A stretch of DNA of 38,641 nt from Crocosphaera sp. (GCA_030065205.1 JASJDN010000037.1:1-38641); one strand, 5' to 3'. Counted from the first letter of the stretch, positions 9,213 through 17,381 are shown. The notes: generated from the letters alone by a model not told the origin. Made by a program: numbers and translations.

Positions 9213-9271
9213 CGTAGTGCAAGCATCTTGCTTGCTATTATTCTAGCGAGTGAGTAAGATGCTCACATTAC
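9213..9271. repeat. AAGCATCTTGCTTGC-type inverted repeat
   Basis: GTAGTGCAAGCATCTTGCTT on the left pairs imperfectly with GAGTAAGATGCTCACATTAC on the right. The left arm alone is self-complementary in its core (GCAAG, CTTGC). It lies between the oligopeptidase gene and the NACHT locus. This is a single copy in the window. Confidence 0.5.
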
Positions 9272-9333
9272 TATTGCCTTATTTTAACTGTTCATTGATT
9301 ACTGGTAACTGTTCACTCTTAAATATTCACTGA

Positions 9334-10053
9334 CTAAATGACTCTTAACATTCTATCTTCTATTCCTTCCCAAGTTTGAGGAGAAACGTTAACAGCAGCG
9401 TCTTTACATTGAAGCATTAACCAGTTGATATAAAAATAGTTTTTGTCAATTTCTTCTAATTCTTCTAATGTTAGATTTATTAATTCTAGAGTAATATGAA
9501 AAGCATTATTCCAAATTCTGATCAAACTATGAGTTACTGTTTTACGACTTTCTTCTGATTGTTTCTCATGAGAAGGATTATTTTTAAAATTATAAATCTC
9601 AGGAATTAATTGATGCAAATCATCAAGATTAATAATCGTGTTTTTTGTTAAGGATAATTCATAAGCTAACTTTAGATGTATATTAACATATAATTGAATA
9701 AACTTTCTTATCCAAGCAGTTCTCAAACTTATCATAAAAACTTCAGAGGTAGATAATTTACTATTATAATTTTCAATTAAATATGGTTTATATTGTTCAA
9801 GTCTCATGAAATTTTCAATATTAAAAATTTCTTGATTATAAGTGGAAGCAATAGCATAAGATTTATTCTTAATATGAAATGTGTATATATGATCAAGATC
9901 GCTTTCAGTTAAATTATTTTTTGTCAGAAGGGTAATTACAGCAGAATAGGCAAATGTAAAAGCGATCGCCCTTTTTGCTACAGGTTTCATATCTCCTGTT
10001 GATCCTGTTGTCATTTTTTCTCCCCACTTTAATAAAGGTACTAATTTATCCAT
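9334..10053 (-). CDS. C-terminal fragment of a NACHT NTPase (cut off by a stop)
   Basis: This is the 239-residue C-terminal part of the NACHT protein encoded just upstream, in the same reading frame. The two pieces are separated only by the stop at 10066-10068 and four codons. It begins at an ATG with no properly spaced ribosome binding site. Its start, LVPLLKWGEKMTTGSTGD then KPVAKRAIAF, continues the sequence expected after the helical domain. Its end, VSPQTWEGIEDRMLRV, looks like the short C-terminal domain found in bacterial NACHT proteins. That domain may sense the phage signal, or it may only stabilise the fold. It could be made by reinitiation, by readthrough, or not at all. HIP1 lies inside it at 9962. 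Confidence 0.72.
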   Translation of the reverse strand: MDKLVPLLKWGEKMTTGSTGDMKPVAKRAIAFTFAYSAVITLLTKNNLTESDLDHIYTFHIKNKSYAIASTYNQEIFNIENFMRLEQYKPYLIENYNSKLSTSEVFMISLRTAWIRKFIQLYVNIHLKLAYELSLTKNTIINLDDLHQLIPEIYNFKNNPSHEKQSEESRKTVTHSLIRIWNNAFHITLELINLTLEELEEIDKNYFYINWLMLQCKDAAVNVSPQTWEGIEDRMLRVI

Positions 10054-10065
10054 TCCTAGAGGAGT

Positions 10066-11583
10066 TTATAAGAATTTTCTTGCTTCATTTTCCATTAATA
10101 ATAATAACTGATCTGCCCCTCCTCTCATTAAACCAGCGACTAATATAAACACTTCTTTCCAACGGGGGTCAGTGACATGATTGCTAACGAATTCACTGAT
10201 TAAATTATGATCAACAATATACTGTGCTGTAAGGTATTCTTGTAAAGTAAGGTGTGAGAAAGAATAGACATCCGTTGCCCTTTCCACTAAAATTCCTTGT
10301 TGTACTTCGATGGCATTTAAGACAGCTTTTCCGTTTAAATGTTGGGGGGCATTGAGATTTCCTGACAAAAAAGTTTTAATCTGTTCAATAATATCTTGTT
10401 CGTAGAAAAATAGCTTATCCTCTTGGAAATTATGGTAAGCAATATCTGATAATAAAATTTCTTCTAATTCAGTATGCAACCCTTCGTAAATGGGATCTCT
10501 TTTAATTCTTTTTTCGGCTGCCCATTCTTCTAATAAAATGTTTAATGCTTTTCGATACAACACACTACGGTTATTGGGAAAGCTTTGAGTTTTATCATAA
10601 GTTAAACAAAGAAATGTTAATAATAAAGGTGTTTGGGCTAATTCTTTTGCTCCTTTGTATTCCTCTTGTTGTAATAAATTCCAACAGTTTTCTGCTGTAT
10701 TTGTTTCTGTATCTAGTTGCGTTTTAAACCAATTATTAATAAATTGCTCAATTTGCTGATCATTAAATTCTGCCATTAAGACATCAGTAAAGCGACAAAA
10801 CCAGTTATTATACGCTGCGGTACGACAAGAAATAATAAAACGATTTTTATCATGTTTATCTACAAAGTCTTGAATCTTATTAATAACCCGATCCATATTT
10901 TTTGTAGGTACTTCATCCAAACCATCTAATAGAATTAATAACTTACCATTCTCTAACAATTTTTCGACGGATTTTTCTGCTTGAGGTAACTTACAGATAT
11001 CAAACTCATTAATAATCATACTTTTAATATTGATATCTTCTTCTGCAAACTTTTTCAGTTCGATAAAGACAGGAATACAAGAATGCTTATAACTTTCTTT
11101 AAGCAATTTTTTACCTTTTAAAGCTTCCAAACCGATTTTTCTTAAAAAAGTCGATTTTCCCGCCCCTGGTTCTCCTATAACCATTAAATATTGTTGTTCG
11201 TTAGCAACTGTTATTCCTGATTTTGTTTCTCCTTCTTCAATCCGATATTTACGTTTATTACTACTACGATAATTCTCTTCTAGATTAGAAAGATCAGCAA
11301 ACCTAATTACTTCGTCTTTAGGCAAAAAACGAACCATCGTATAGATATCATCTAAGTTAACTGGTTCTCGCATTCCTAATACTTTTAGAATACCATTACG
11401 GTTACTATAATTTTTAATATATTGTTGTGAGGCATTATAAATTAACTGTCGGGTGTTTTCATTTAAACCTTTACTAAACCGAGATAAAACGTTACCACCT
11501 TGATCCCAAGCTGTCTTAATAACAACCCCAGTCATCCCTTTTGCAGCAGCATCAATTATAATGGGTTCTAAACCTGTTACCAT
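10066..11583 (-). CDS. NACHT-domain NTPase, N-terminal part (probable anti-phage)
   Basis: This STAND-type NTPase is related to animal NLR proteins; bacterial NACHT proteins are known to act in anti-phage defence. The N-terminal 125 residues are helical, as in the NACHT N-terminal helical group, without a nuclease motif I can see. Walker A GEPGAGKST is at 137-145, Walker B LLILLDGLDEVP at 215-226, and FIISCRTAAY is the sensor-like segment. A winged-helix/helical region follows, including TPLLLTFLCLTYD and YSFSHLTLQEYLTAQYI. The frame ends at TAA (10066-10068) after ARKFL, but the same frame then continues for another 240 codons. Full-length relatives are about 750-800 residues, as I recall. 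It is a single-gene transcription unit. The family is firm; being functional is uncertain. Confidence 0.88.
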   Translation of the reverse strand: MVTGLEPIIIDAAAKGMTGVVIKTAWDQGGNVLSRFSKGLNENTRQLIYNASQQYIKNYSNRNGILKVLGMREPVNLDDIYTMVRFLPKDEVIRFADLSNLEENYRSSNKRKYRIEEGETKSGITVANEQQYLMVIGEPGAGKSTFLRKIGLEALKGKKLLKESYKHSCIPVFIELKKFAEEDINIKSMIINEFDICKLPQAEKSVEKLLENGKLLILLDGLDEVPTKNMDRVINKIQDFVDKHDKNRFIISCRTAAYNNWFCRFTDVLMAEFNDQQIEQFINNWFKTQLDTETNTAENCWNLLQQEEYKGAKELAQTPLLLTFLCLTYDKTQSFPNNRSVLYRKALNILLEEWAAEKRIKRDPIYEGLHTELEEILLSDIAYHNFQEDKLFFYEQDIIEQIKTFLSGNLNAPQHLNGKAVLNAIEVQQGILVERATDVYSFSHLTLQEYLTAQYIVDHNLISEFVSNHVTDPRWKEVFILVAGLMRGGADQLLLLMENEARKFL

Positions 11584-11645
11584 CTCTAAATTATGTGTAA
11601 AAATTGAACAATATTTGTTATTATAGACTCAAATTATGATCGTAG

Positions 11646-11703
11646 GGTGGGCAAAGGATAAAGTTATCTTAAATTATGATAATAGGTGAAGTATTTGCCC
11701 ACC
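11646..11703. repeat. GGTGGGCAAA inverted-repeat element
   Basis: GGTGGGCAAA (11646-11655) and TTTGCCCACC (11694-11703) are perfect 10-bp arms around an AT-rich centre. The centre resembles, in reverse, that of the copy at 4887-4943. The element lies in the region between the divergent NACHT and HTGHDH genes. Confidence 0.65.
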
Positions 11704-11772
11704 TTCTAATATTTCTTTAACTAACATTAAAATACAATTGTTATGATAAAATAGTTCAAAATATAACTTTTA

Positions 11773-12126
11773 ATGCTTATGACTCGATTAATAACTAGAA
11801 AAATAATGATTCTTGGTTTAATTACATTAGTGTTTTCTATCAAGCCTATCTTAGCTCATACTGGTCATGATCATTCTAAACCTGATACTAAAAGTACAAA
11901 AATAGAACAAGAAAAAACTAAAATGATAGAAGAAAACATAGAATCTTCTCCAACGACTGAAACTAAAAAACTTCAAGCAGCAGAAACTAAAATAGTTAAT
12001 GTAACGTTACAACAAACTGACCAATTTAAGTTTATTCCGAAAACATCAGAAATTATCTTTCTATTATTAGTTGCCAATCCTATTATGTTAAAACTGATTA
12101 AACAAAAATTATATAGCAATCAGTAA
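11773..12126 (+). CDS. small secreted or membrane protein with HTGHDH motif
   Basis: I do not recognise this 117-residue protein as a named family. A signal peptide or first membrane helix spans about residues 10-28. The mature start is then AHTGHDHSKPD, a histidine cluster that could bind copper, nickel or zinc. The middle is a lysine/glutamate-rich linker (about 38-72). A second hydrophobic stretch, SEIIFLLLVANPIMLKL, is near the C-terminus. The start ATG is at 11773, with another in-frame ATG two codons on. A second small membrane protein with a PepSY-like helix pair follows 250 bp downstream on the same strand. Metal handling is a guess from the histidines only. Confidence 0.6.
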   Translation: MLMTRLITRKIMILGLITLVFSIKPILAHTGHDHSKPDTKSTKIEQEKTKMIEENIESSPTTETKKLQAAETKIVNVTLQQTDQFKFIPKTSEIIFLLLVANPIMLKLIKQKLYSNQ

Positions 12127-12139
12127 TAATATATCAGAA

Positions 12140-12190
12140 ATGAGAACATATCTGGGACATAAGTACATGAGAACATATCTGGGACATAAG
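12140..12190 (+). repeat. two direct copies of a 24-bp unit
   Basis: Two identical 24-bp units, each ATGAGAACATATCTGGGACA plus TAAG, start at 12140 and 12167, separated by three bases (TAC). With only two copies and almost no spacer this is a small tandem duplication. It stands in front of the hairpins at 12198-12240. Confidence 0.7.
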
Positions 12191-12197
12191 GATATAA

Positions 12198-12240
12198 GGA
12201 CATAATAGTATTATGTCCCTACAAATATATCTTCGTAGGG
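12198..12240. repeat. perfect palindrome plus second hairpin
   Basis: GGACATAATA (12198-12207) and TATTATGTCC (12209-12218) are perfect arms around a single G. Overlapping its end, CCCTAC (12217-12222) pairs with GTAGGG (12235-12240). The units GGACATAA and TTATGTCC echo the duplicated unit just upstream, so the whole stretch is probably one repeat family. It could serve as a terminator after the HTGHDH gene. Confidence 0.55.
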
Positions 12241-12376
12241 ATTTAACAGTGTTAAATCCTCCTCCTAATTTTCTCATAAATGAAATCTGATTGCTATAGA
12301 AATATTCATCAATATTAAAAATTTGATCAGATTTTTCCTCATTTCAGAATGATAACTTGAAATACTAAAAATAATT

Positions 12377-12655
12377 ATGAACCGAATCAATGTTAATTAT
12401 TTACGTCAAATGCATTATAAAATTGCCCCTTTGATGATCTTCCCTTTAGTATTAACTGTCATCACAGGAACCCTATTTCAAGTTGCAGTAGTAACAGGAA
12501 ATACTGATGAATTTCTCTGGTTATTAGAATTACATCGGGGAAAATTTGGACGAATTAATTTAGAAATGGTTTACCCGTTTTTAAATGGTTTTGGTTTGTT
12601 GATTTTAGGAATAACTGGAGTTCTAATATGGTTACAAACTCGTCCCCGTAACTGA
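12377..12655 (+). CDS. small membrane protein, PepSY-associated helix type
   Basis: This 92-residue protein has two hydrophobic helices, about residues 17-38 (IAPLMIFPLVLTVITGTLFQ) and 68-87 (GFGLLILGITGVLIWL). Between them is WLLELHRGKFG. The N-terminal RQMHYKIAPLMIFPLVLTVI and the LHRG element resemble the membrane helices of PepSY-domain proteins, although the PepSY domain itself is absent. Conserved histidines in helix 1 (MHYK) and the loop (LHRG) could bind haem or metal. Function is unknown. It follows the HTGHDH protein on the same strand, and the two may work together. Confidence 0.65.
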   Translation: MNRINVNYLRQMHYKIAPLMIFPLVLTVITGTLFQVAVVTGNTDEFLWLLELHRGKFGRINLEMVYPFLNGFGLLILGITGVLIWLQTRPRN

Positions 12656-12704
12656 TAATTTTAAAACAAACTATCTAAAAAAATGAATCTTTGAGGATAT
12701 TATT

Positions 12705-12899
12705 ATGACAAGTAAACAAAGAATTATTGAAGCACTTGAGGGCATACCTGAGAAAGAACTAACTAAAATATTAAGCTTTATTGAATTAATAAAAAGTAAA
12801 AATAACTCTAAAATTACAGATATCCTTCTGATAAGTGAATCTACCCTTGCTAAAGATTGGTTAACTGAAGAAGAGGAAGAAGCATGGCAAGATTTATAA
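12705..12899 (+). CDS. antitoxin of a MazF-like toxin-antitoxin pair
   Basis: This 64-residue acidic protein is probably the antitoxin of the downstream toxin. The N-terminal half, RIIEALEGIPEKELTKILSF, resembles the short helical antitoxin families common in cyanobacteria (DUF2281-like). The C-terminal end LAKDWLTEEEEEAW is strongly acidic and likely wraps the toxin. A GAGGAT about 10 bases before the ATG serves as ribosome binding site. Its last 16 bases overlap the toxin gene, which implies translational coupling. It does not look like an AbrB-fold MazE. Being an antitoxin is inferred mainly from position and size. Confidence 0.75.
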   Translation: MTSKQRIIEALEGIPEKELTKILSFIELIKSKNNSKITDILLISESTLAKDWLTEEEEEAWQDL

Positions 12900-13213
12900 G
12901 AGGAGAGGTGGTTGTTATTCCTTTTCCTTTTTCTGATTTATCTCAATCTAAACGTCGTCCTGCTTTAGTTATTTGTGATCTTCAAGACAACGATATCATT
13001 TTATGTCAAATTACTAGCCAAAGAAAAAATGATCCTTATGAAATTTTGTTAACTAATCAAGATTTTCAATCTGGTGAACTTAATCGAAAAAGTTATATCC
13101 GTCCTAATCGAATTTTTACCGCCGATCAAAATCTTATTATATATAAAATTGGTCAAATTGAACCGACAAAACTTGATGAAGTGATTAACAAAATTATTGA
13201 GATTATCAGCTAA
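12884..13213 (+). CDS. MazF/PemK-family mRNA interferase toxin
   Basis: This is a ribonuclease toxin of the MazF/PemK family, expected to cut free mRNA at short sites when the antitoxin is lost. The 109 residues match the family. RGEVVVIPFPFSDLSQSKRR then PALVI is the characteristic N-terminal strand-loop-strand. The later block around KSYIRPNRIFTAD holds the region where the catalytic Thr/Ser of MazF normally sits. The ribosome binding site GAGGAAG lies inside the antitoxin gene, just before the ATG at 12884. The two genes overlap by 16 bp. Autoregulation by the complex is typical of the family. The family call is firm. Confidence 0.88.
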   Translation: MARFIRGEVVVIPFPFSDLSQSKRRPALVICDLQDNDIILCQITSQRKNDPYEILLTNQDFQSGELNRKSYIRPNRIFTADQNLIIYKIGQIEPTKLDEVINKIIEIIS

Positions 13214-13353
13214 ATTTTTACTTGAATTACCAAATGGTTATGATTGGATTAAGAAAAAATTATCAATAAATTATTAGAAAGTTTTTCTTAAAAAACACAA
13301 GGCAAATGTGATTTCATATTCAAAATGTAGTTGTAAAACTCATTAGCTAGAAT

Positions 13354-15051
13354 ATGCTTCTGTCCAAAACCCCTAATTATATCAAAAACTTTCTTTTTAC
13401 TGTAATTCCTGCTACTTTATTTTTGGGTACTTGTATTCCCTCAGCAAATGCTTTAAACATCAAGCGTCTCGGAAGTTATGAAACCGGAGTAGAATCTGGG
13501 GCTGAAATCTCAAGCTATGACCCAATTTCTCAACAGTTATTTGTTACCAATGGGGCTAATAATCAAATAGATATCATCAATATTAGTAACCCAAAAAACC
13601 CTTTCTTAGTTAACTCCATTAATCTAAATTCTTTTGGTAGTGCAGTCAATAGTGTTGATGTAAACAATGGTATTGTAGCCACTGCTATCCAGGCTAATAC
13701 TATTACTGACCTTGGTACGGTTGCCTTTTTTGATGTTAGTGGAACGCTTCTGAATAGTGTTACGGTTGGGCCCTTACCTGATATGTTAGCCTTTACCCCG
13801 GATGGTTCAAAAATCTTAGTCGCCAATGAAGGGGAACCCAATGAAGCTTATACCAATGATCCCGATGGTTCTGTTAGTATTATAGATGTTTCTGGTGGTA
13901 TTGCTGACTTAAACCAAACTAATGTTAGTACCGCCGATTTTCTGGCTTTCAATGGACAGGAAGACGCTTTAAGGGCGAGTGGTGTGAGAATTTTTGGACA
14001 AAATGCTTCAGCATCTCAAGATTTTGAACCGGAATATATTGCCATTTCTCCTAATGGAGATACTGCTTTTGTTGCCTTACAAGAAAATAACGCCGTTGCA
14101 GTGGTTGATATTGCGAATGCCATGATTAGTGATGTTCTTCCCCTTGGTTTTAAAGATCATAGTTTACCCGGCAATGGTTTAGATGCCAGCGATAGAGATG
14201 GTGTAATTAATATCGAAAATCAGCCAATTTTTGGGATGTTTCAACCAGATGGAATCGCCTCTTTTAAAGTCGGTGAAGATGTGTATTATGTCACTGCTAA
14301 CGAAGGAGATGCCCGTTTGCGCCCGACAGATGATGGTGTTTTCCCTCCTCCTAACGATGAGGAAGGGGACATTTTTAACGAAGAAGCAAGGGTTAAAGAT
14401 TTAGTTCTTGATCCCGATGCTTTTCCCGACGCAACTGAATTACAAGCCGACGAAAATTTAGGCCGCCTTCTTGTTACCAATACCCTTGGAGATACGGACG
14501 GTGACGGTGATTTTGATGAATTGTATGCTTTTGGTACTCGTTCCTTTTCCATTTGGGATAGTGAGGGGAATTTAGTGTTTGATAGTGGGGATGCTTTTGA
14601 ACAAATTACGGCTGATTTATTGCCTGAGATTTTTAACTCTAGTGAAGATCCAACCCCTGATAGTTTTGATAGTCGTAGTGATAATAAAGGGCCTGAACCC
14701 GAAGAGGTAACAATAGGAATAATTGGTAAGCGTACCTATGCTTTCATCGGTTTGGAAAGGATTGGTGGCTTTATGACTTATGATGTTACTAATCCCTCAA
14801 GTCCTCAATTTATTGCTTACCAAAACGACACACGAGATATTAGTCCCGAAGGATTATTATTTATTGCTTCCGAAGATAGTCCTACGAAAAAAGCTTTATT
14901 AGTGATGACCAATGAAGTCAGTGGCAATACGTCTATTTATTCTGTAACCACTCCTGAACCTACTTCTATTTTAGGATTAATGATGTTGGGAATTATAGGC
15001 ATACCGCTACGCAGAAAGCAAAAGGCAAAAGGCAAAACTAAGCAACAGTAA
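13354..15051 (+). CDS. secreted choice-of-anchor I protein with PEP-CTERM
   Basis: This 565-residue extracellular protein is of the choice-of-anchor I type, with a beta-propeller-like fold. The signal peptide ends near SANA/LNIKR (about residue 33). Repeating propeller elements include DMLAFTPDGSKILVANEGEP and PEYIAISPNGDTAFVALQE. A calcium-binding type loop, DTDGDGDFDELYAFG, precedes RSFSIWDSEG. The C-terminus carries a PEP-CTERM sorting signal: TTPEPTSILGL, a hydrophobic helix, then RRK, read by an exosortase that anchors or releases the protein. The last 12 or so residues (QKAKGKTKQQ) come from a heptamer DNA repeat that overlaps the gene end. Function is unknown; related proteins are sometimes labelled phosphatase-like or esterase-like. 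Confidence 0.85.
   Translation: MLLSKTPNYIKNFLFTVIPATLFLGTCIPSANALNIKRLGSYETGVESGAEISSYDPISQQLFVTNGANNQIDIINISNPKNPFLVNSINLNSFGSAVNSVDVNNGIVATAIQANTITDLGTVAFFDVSGTLLNSVTVGPLPDMLAFTPDGSKILVANEGEPNEAYTNDPDGSVSIIDVSGGIADLNQTNVSTADFLAFNGQEDALRASGVRIFGQNASASQDFEPEYIAISPNGDTAFVALQENNAVAVVDIANAMISDVLPLGFKDHSLPGNGLDASDRDGVINIENQPIFGMFQPDGIASFKVGEDVYYVTANEGDARLRPTDDGVFPPPNDEEGDIFNEEARVKDLVLDPDAFPDATELQADENLGRLLVTNTLGDTDGDGDFDELYAFGTRSFSIWDSEGNLVFDSGDAFEQITADLLPEIFNSSEDPTPDSFDSRSDNKGPEPEEVTIGIIGKRTYAFIGLERIGGFMTYDVTNPSSPQFIAYQNDTRDISPEGLLFIASEDSPTKKALLVMTNEVSGNTSIYSVTTPEPTSILGLMMLGIIGIPLRRKQKAKGKTKQQ
15006..15036 (+). repeat. heptamer repeat overlapping the end of a gene
   Basis: CGCTACGCAGAAAGCAAAAG followed by further GCAAAAG units matches the element at 32497-32548 (CCGCTATGCGGAAGTCAAAA and on). 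Here it lies inside the 3' end of the PEP-CTERM gene and encodes its basic tail. Confidence 0.6.
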
Positions 15052-15056
15052 ACTTT

Positions 15057-15130
15057 CGTTGCGAGGAGGCAAAACCTTGACTAAAGCTTAGGTTAAGACT
15101 TAAATTGTGCCTCCGAGAACAATCTCTAAC
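15057..15130. repeat. left-half copy of GCAATGAC-family repeat
   Basis: CGTTGCGAGGAGGCAAAACC at the left and GTGCCTCCGAGAACAATCTC at the right match the first half of the copy at 33731-33890. GGAGGCA and TGCCTCC form the hairpin arms. It directly follows the PEP-CTERM gene and could fold as a transcript end. Confidence 0.6.
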
Positions 15131-15324
15131 TGACCAAAAATAACACGGGAGCATGAAAGCTATCATCTTTTAATAGAATTGTTGAGTTTAATTGACGGTA
15201 AGAGAGAACAGGGGCATGATAAAAGAAGGCAGATTGTAGCAAGATCAAGACGTTAGCAGCAATTTTTAGGCTGAAAATAACAGTCTCAAACCCATCATAT
15301 TCTTACTCACTGGTGTAATCATTT

Positions 15325-17256
15325 ATGCTTGTTTGTCCTCAATGTCACTCAGAAAATCCCAATAATCATCAGGTCTGTCAACAATGCCAAACCTCATTGA
15401 CTCATCGCCCCTGTCCTAAATGTGGTCATAATGCCCCTTTTTCTCAGTCCCACTGTCCCGAATGTGAGGCATTTATTGGTAAAGTCTGGCAGGTCATTCT
15501 GGCCCAACCTACGAATAGTGACCAGACAGAGGAGACGTTAAGCTTGAATAGCAACTATCTCGATCTTGGACAACGATATCAAATCTGGCCGTCTCACGAA
15601 GAAGCCTTTAAGGTTATGACCACCACCGCAACTCATACCCTTTATCAAGGTCAAGTGGTTGACTGTCAACCCTTAGAAAAATCGACCCTACCGATCTTAG
15701 TCAATCAAGTTTCAGACCTATTGAAAGATAGCGAAGGGGAGGATGCAAAGGTGTTATGGGAACAAATGGGGATTCCTCCGAGTGCCTTTCCCTATTTAGT
15801 TCTTCAAGACCTAGTCCCCCTTGTTCCTGAAGTCCATGATGCTTGGCTAGACAATGAAACTGAATTCATATTATTGCCCGATCGCAGCCAATGGCAATTG
15901 ATTCCTGACTTACTGATCAATCACTCTTTACTGACCCTACAGATTATTTATTGGCTCAATCAAATTGTCACCCTCTGGAAAAGTTTAACCGCCATCAACT
16001 GCTGTCAGAGTCTCCTCATAGAAGACAACCTGAGACTGGATGAAGATCAAAGTTTTGGCTTACTGAAATTATATCCTGATCCCCCTGATGCTCCCCCGTC
16101 TCTACAAAAATTAGGTCAATTATGGCAAACTTGGTTCACTAAAGGGGGTTATCCCTCTTCGAGTAAACTGGCCACTCTCATTCAACAGGTAGCTGAAGGA
16201 AAGATTGACCAAGTGGCAGAATTACGCCTACAACTACAAGATTTAGCCTCTGAACAACAGATCACCGATGATGAAGAAACCCCCATCAACCCAGAGGTTT
16301 CTGCTGCCTCTTTAGACTTTGTGCCTGAAGACTTACCGGAATTTCACGCCGAACTCTTAAGTGGCCAGTTAGAAGAAACCCCAACGACTACGGATATTGC
16401 CAATGATGCCACTGCAGTCTTACCAATGGAATTGGTCAATTTAACGGCTTTAGGGTGTACTGATTGCGGACGACAACGGCATCATAATGAAGATTATTTT
16501 GGGATGAAGACAGAAGTCAAAATTCAACAAAATAATCAAGAGACAGTCGTAGAGGGACGGGGACTGTATATTGTTTGTGATGGAATGGGGGGTCATGCAG
16601 CCGGAGAAGTAGCTAGTCAAATGGCAGTGGAAACCCTAGAAAACTTCTTCGCTGAACATTGGCAAACAGACTTCCCCGATCACGAAACGATTCTGCAAGG
16701 CATTTTATTAGCCAATCAAAAACTATACGATGTCAATCAAAGCAACGCAAGTTCTGGCAGTGGCCGCATGGGTACGACGTTAGTCTTAATCTTAGTCAAT
16801 CAGACTAAGGTGGCCGTTGCTCATGTGGGAGATAGTCGGGTTTATGCCATTAGTCGCAAAAAAGGAGTTCAACAACTGACTGTTGATCACGAAGTGGGAC
16901 AACGAGCGATCCAAAGTGGCATTGATCCTAAATTAGCTTATGCTAGACCGGATGCTTATCAATTAACCCAAGCTTTAGGTCCCCACAACAATAACTACAT
17001 ACAACCGGATATTCGCTTTTTAGACCTAGCAGAAGATACTTTATTTCTCCTTTGTTCTGATGGGTTGTGTGACAATGATTTAGTAGACGATCATTGGGAA
17101 ACCTATCTACTCCCCTTAGTGAGTTCGAGTCAATCTTTAGAGAAAGGTATCATAAAATTAATCGACTTTGCTAATAGTTATAACGGCCATGATAATATTA
17201 CTGCTGTTTTGGTTCGGGTGAAAATTCGTCCTAAAGTAGATGTTCAAGATTGGTAA
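15325..17256 (+). CDS. PP2C-family Ser/Thr phosphatase with N-terminal zinc ribbons
   Basis: This metal-dependent protein phosphatase removes phosphate from Ser/Thr and would counter a Hanks-type kinase in cyanobacterial signalling. The N-terminus has four CxxC pairs (Cys4/7, 18/21, 30/33, 44/47), forming two zinc ribbons. A middle region of about 320 residues, roughly 52-370, looks like a degenerate kinase-like or adaptor region. The PP2C domain starts near residue 373 with GCTDCGRQRHHNEDYFG (Asp390). It continues with VCDGMGGHAAGE (Asp419), GTTLVL, VAHVGDSRVY, LLCSDGLCDN and GHDNITAVLV. All metal-binding aspartates are intact. The ATG at 15325 gives the CPQC motif at once, so the start is secure. 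It is a single gene. The activity call is firm; the target is unknown. Confidence 0.93.
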   Translation: MLVCPQCHSENPNNHQVCQQCQTSLTHRPCPKCGHNAPFSQSHCPECEAFIGKVWQVILAQPTNSDQTEETLSLNSNYLDLGQRYQIWPSHEEAFKVMTTTATHTLYQGQVVDCQPLEKSTLPILVNQVSDLLKDSEGEDAKVLWEQMGIPPSAFPYLVLQDLVPLVPEVHDAWLDNETEFILLPDRSQWQLIPDLLINHSLLTLQIIYWLNQIVTLWKSLTAINCCQSLLIEDNLRLDEDQSFGLLKLYPDPPDAPPSLQKLGQLWQTWFTKGGYPSSSKLATLIQQVAEGKIDQVAELRLQLQDLASEQQITDDEETPINPEVSAASLDFVPEDLPEFHAELLSGQLEETPTTTDIANDATAVLPMELVNLTALGCTDCGRQRHHNEDYFGMKTEVKIQQNNQETVVEGRGLYIVCDGMGGHAAGEVASQMAVETLENFFAEHWQTDFPDHETILQGILLANQKLYDVNQSNASSGSGRMGTTLVLILVNQTKVAVAHVGDSRVYAISRKKGVQQLTVDHEVGQRAIQSGIDPKLAYARPDAYQLTQALGPHNNNYIQPDIRFLDLAEDTLFLLCSDGLCDNDLVDDHWETYLLPLVSSSQSLEKGIIKLIDFANSYNGHDNITAVLVRVKIRPKVDVQDW

Positions 17257-17270
17257 TAACAGAAACCAAA

Positions 17271-17381
17271 CTAGACAGTCACACCAACAAAATCATTACT
17301 GTTTAAATCGGTGGATTCAACCCCTTTGATCATCCCTAATGCTTGGTCATTAAACATTACAAATGTATCATTATCAAATAA
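17271..17381 (-). pseudogene. C-terminal remnant of a secreted repeat protein
   Basis: On the minus strand, between an in-frame TGA and a TAG at 17271-17273, 36 codons read LFDNDTFVMFNDQALGMI and then KGVESTDLNSNDFVGVTV. The D-T-F-V-x-F-N-D pattern recalls the C-terminal ends of large cyanobacterial secreted proteins (bluetail or calcium-binding type). There is no start codon at the beginning and no gene upstream, so it looks like the surviving end of a deleted gene. Confidence is low, because the similarity is by eye only. Confidence 0.35.

Noticed and set aside
12140..12190. CRISPR-like direct repeats
   Set aside because: Only two copies with a 3-bp gap; there are no spacers and no cas genes in the window.
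12480..12510. NtcA-like GTA-N8-TAC site
   Set aside because: The match (GTAACAGGAAATAC) lies inside a coding sequence, with no promoter downstream.
14286..14552. Minus-strand reading frame inside the PEP-CTERM gene
   Set aside because: Low-complexity Ser/Pro/Lys shadow of the real gene, with no family features; the same holds for similar antisense frames in the RND and modular protein genes.
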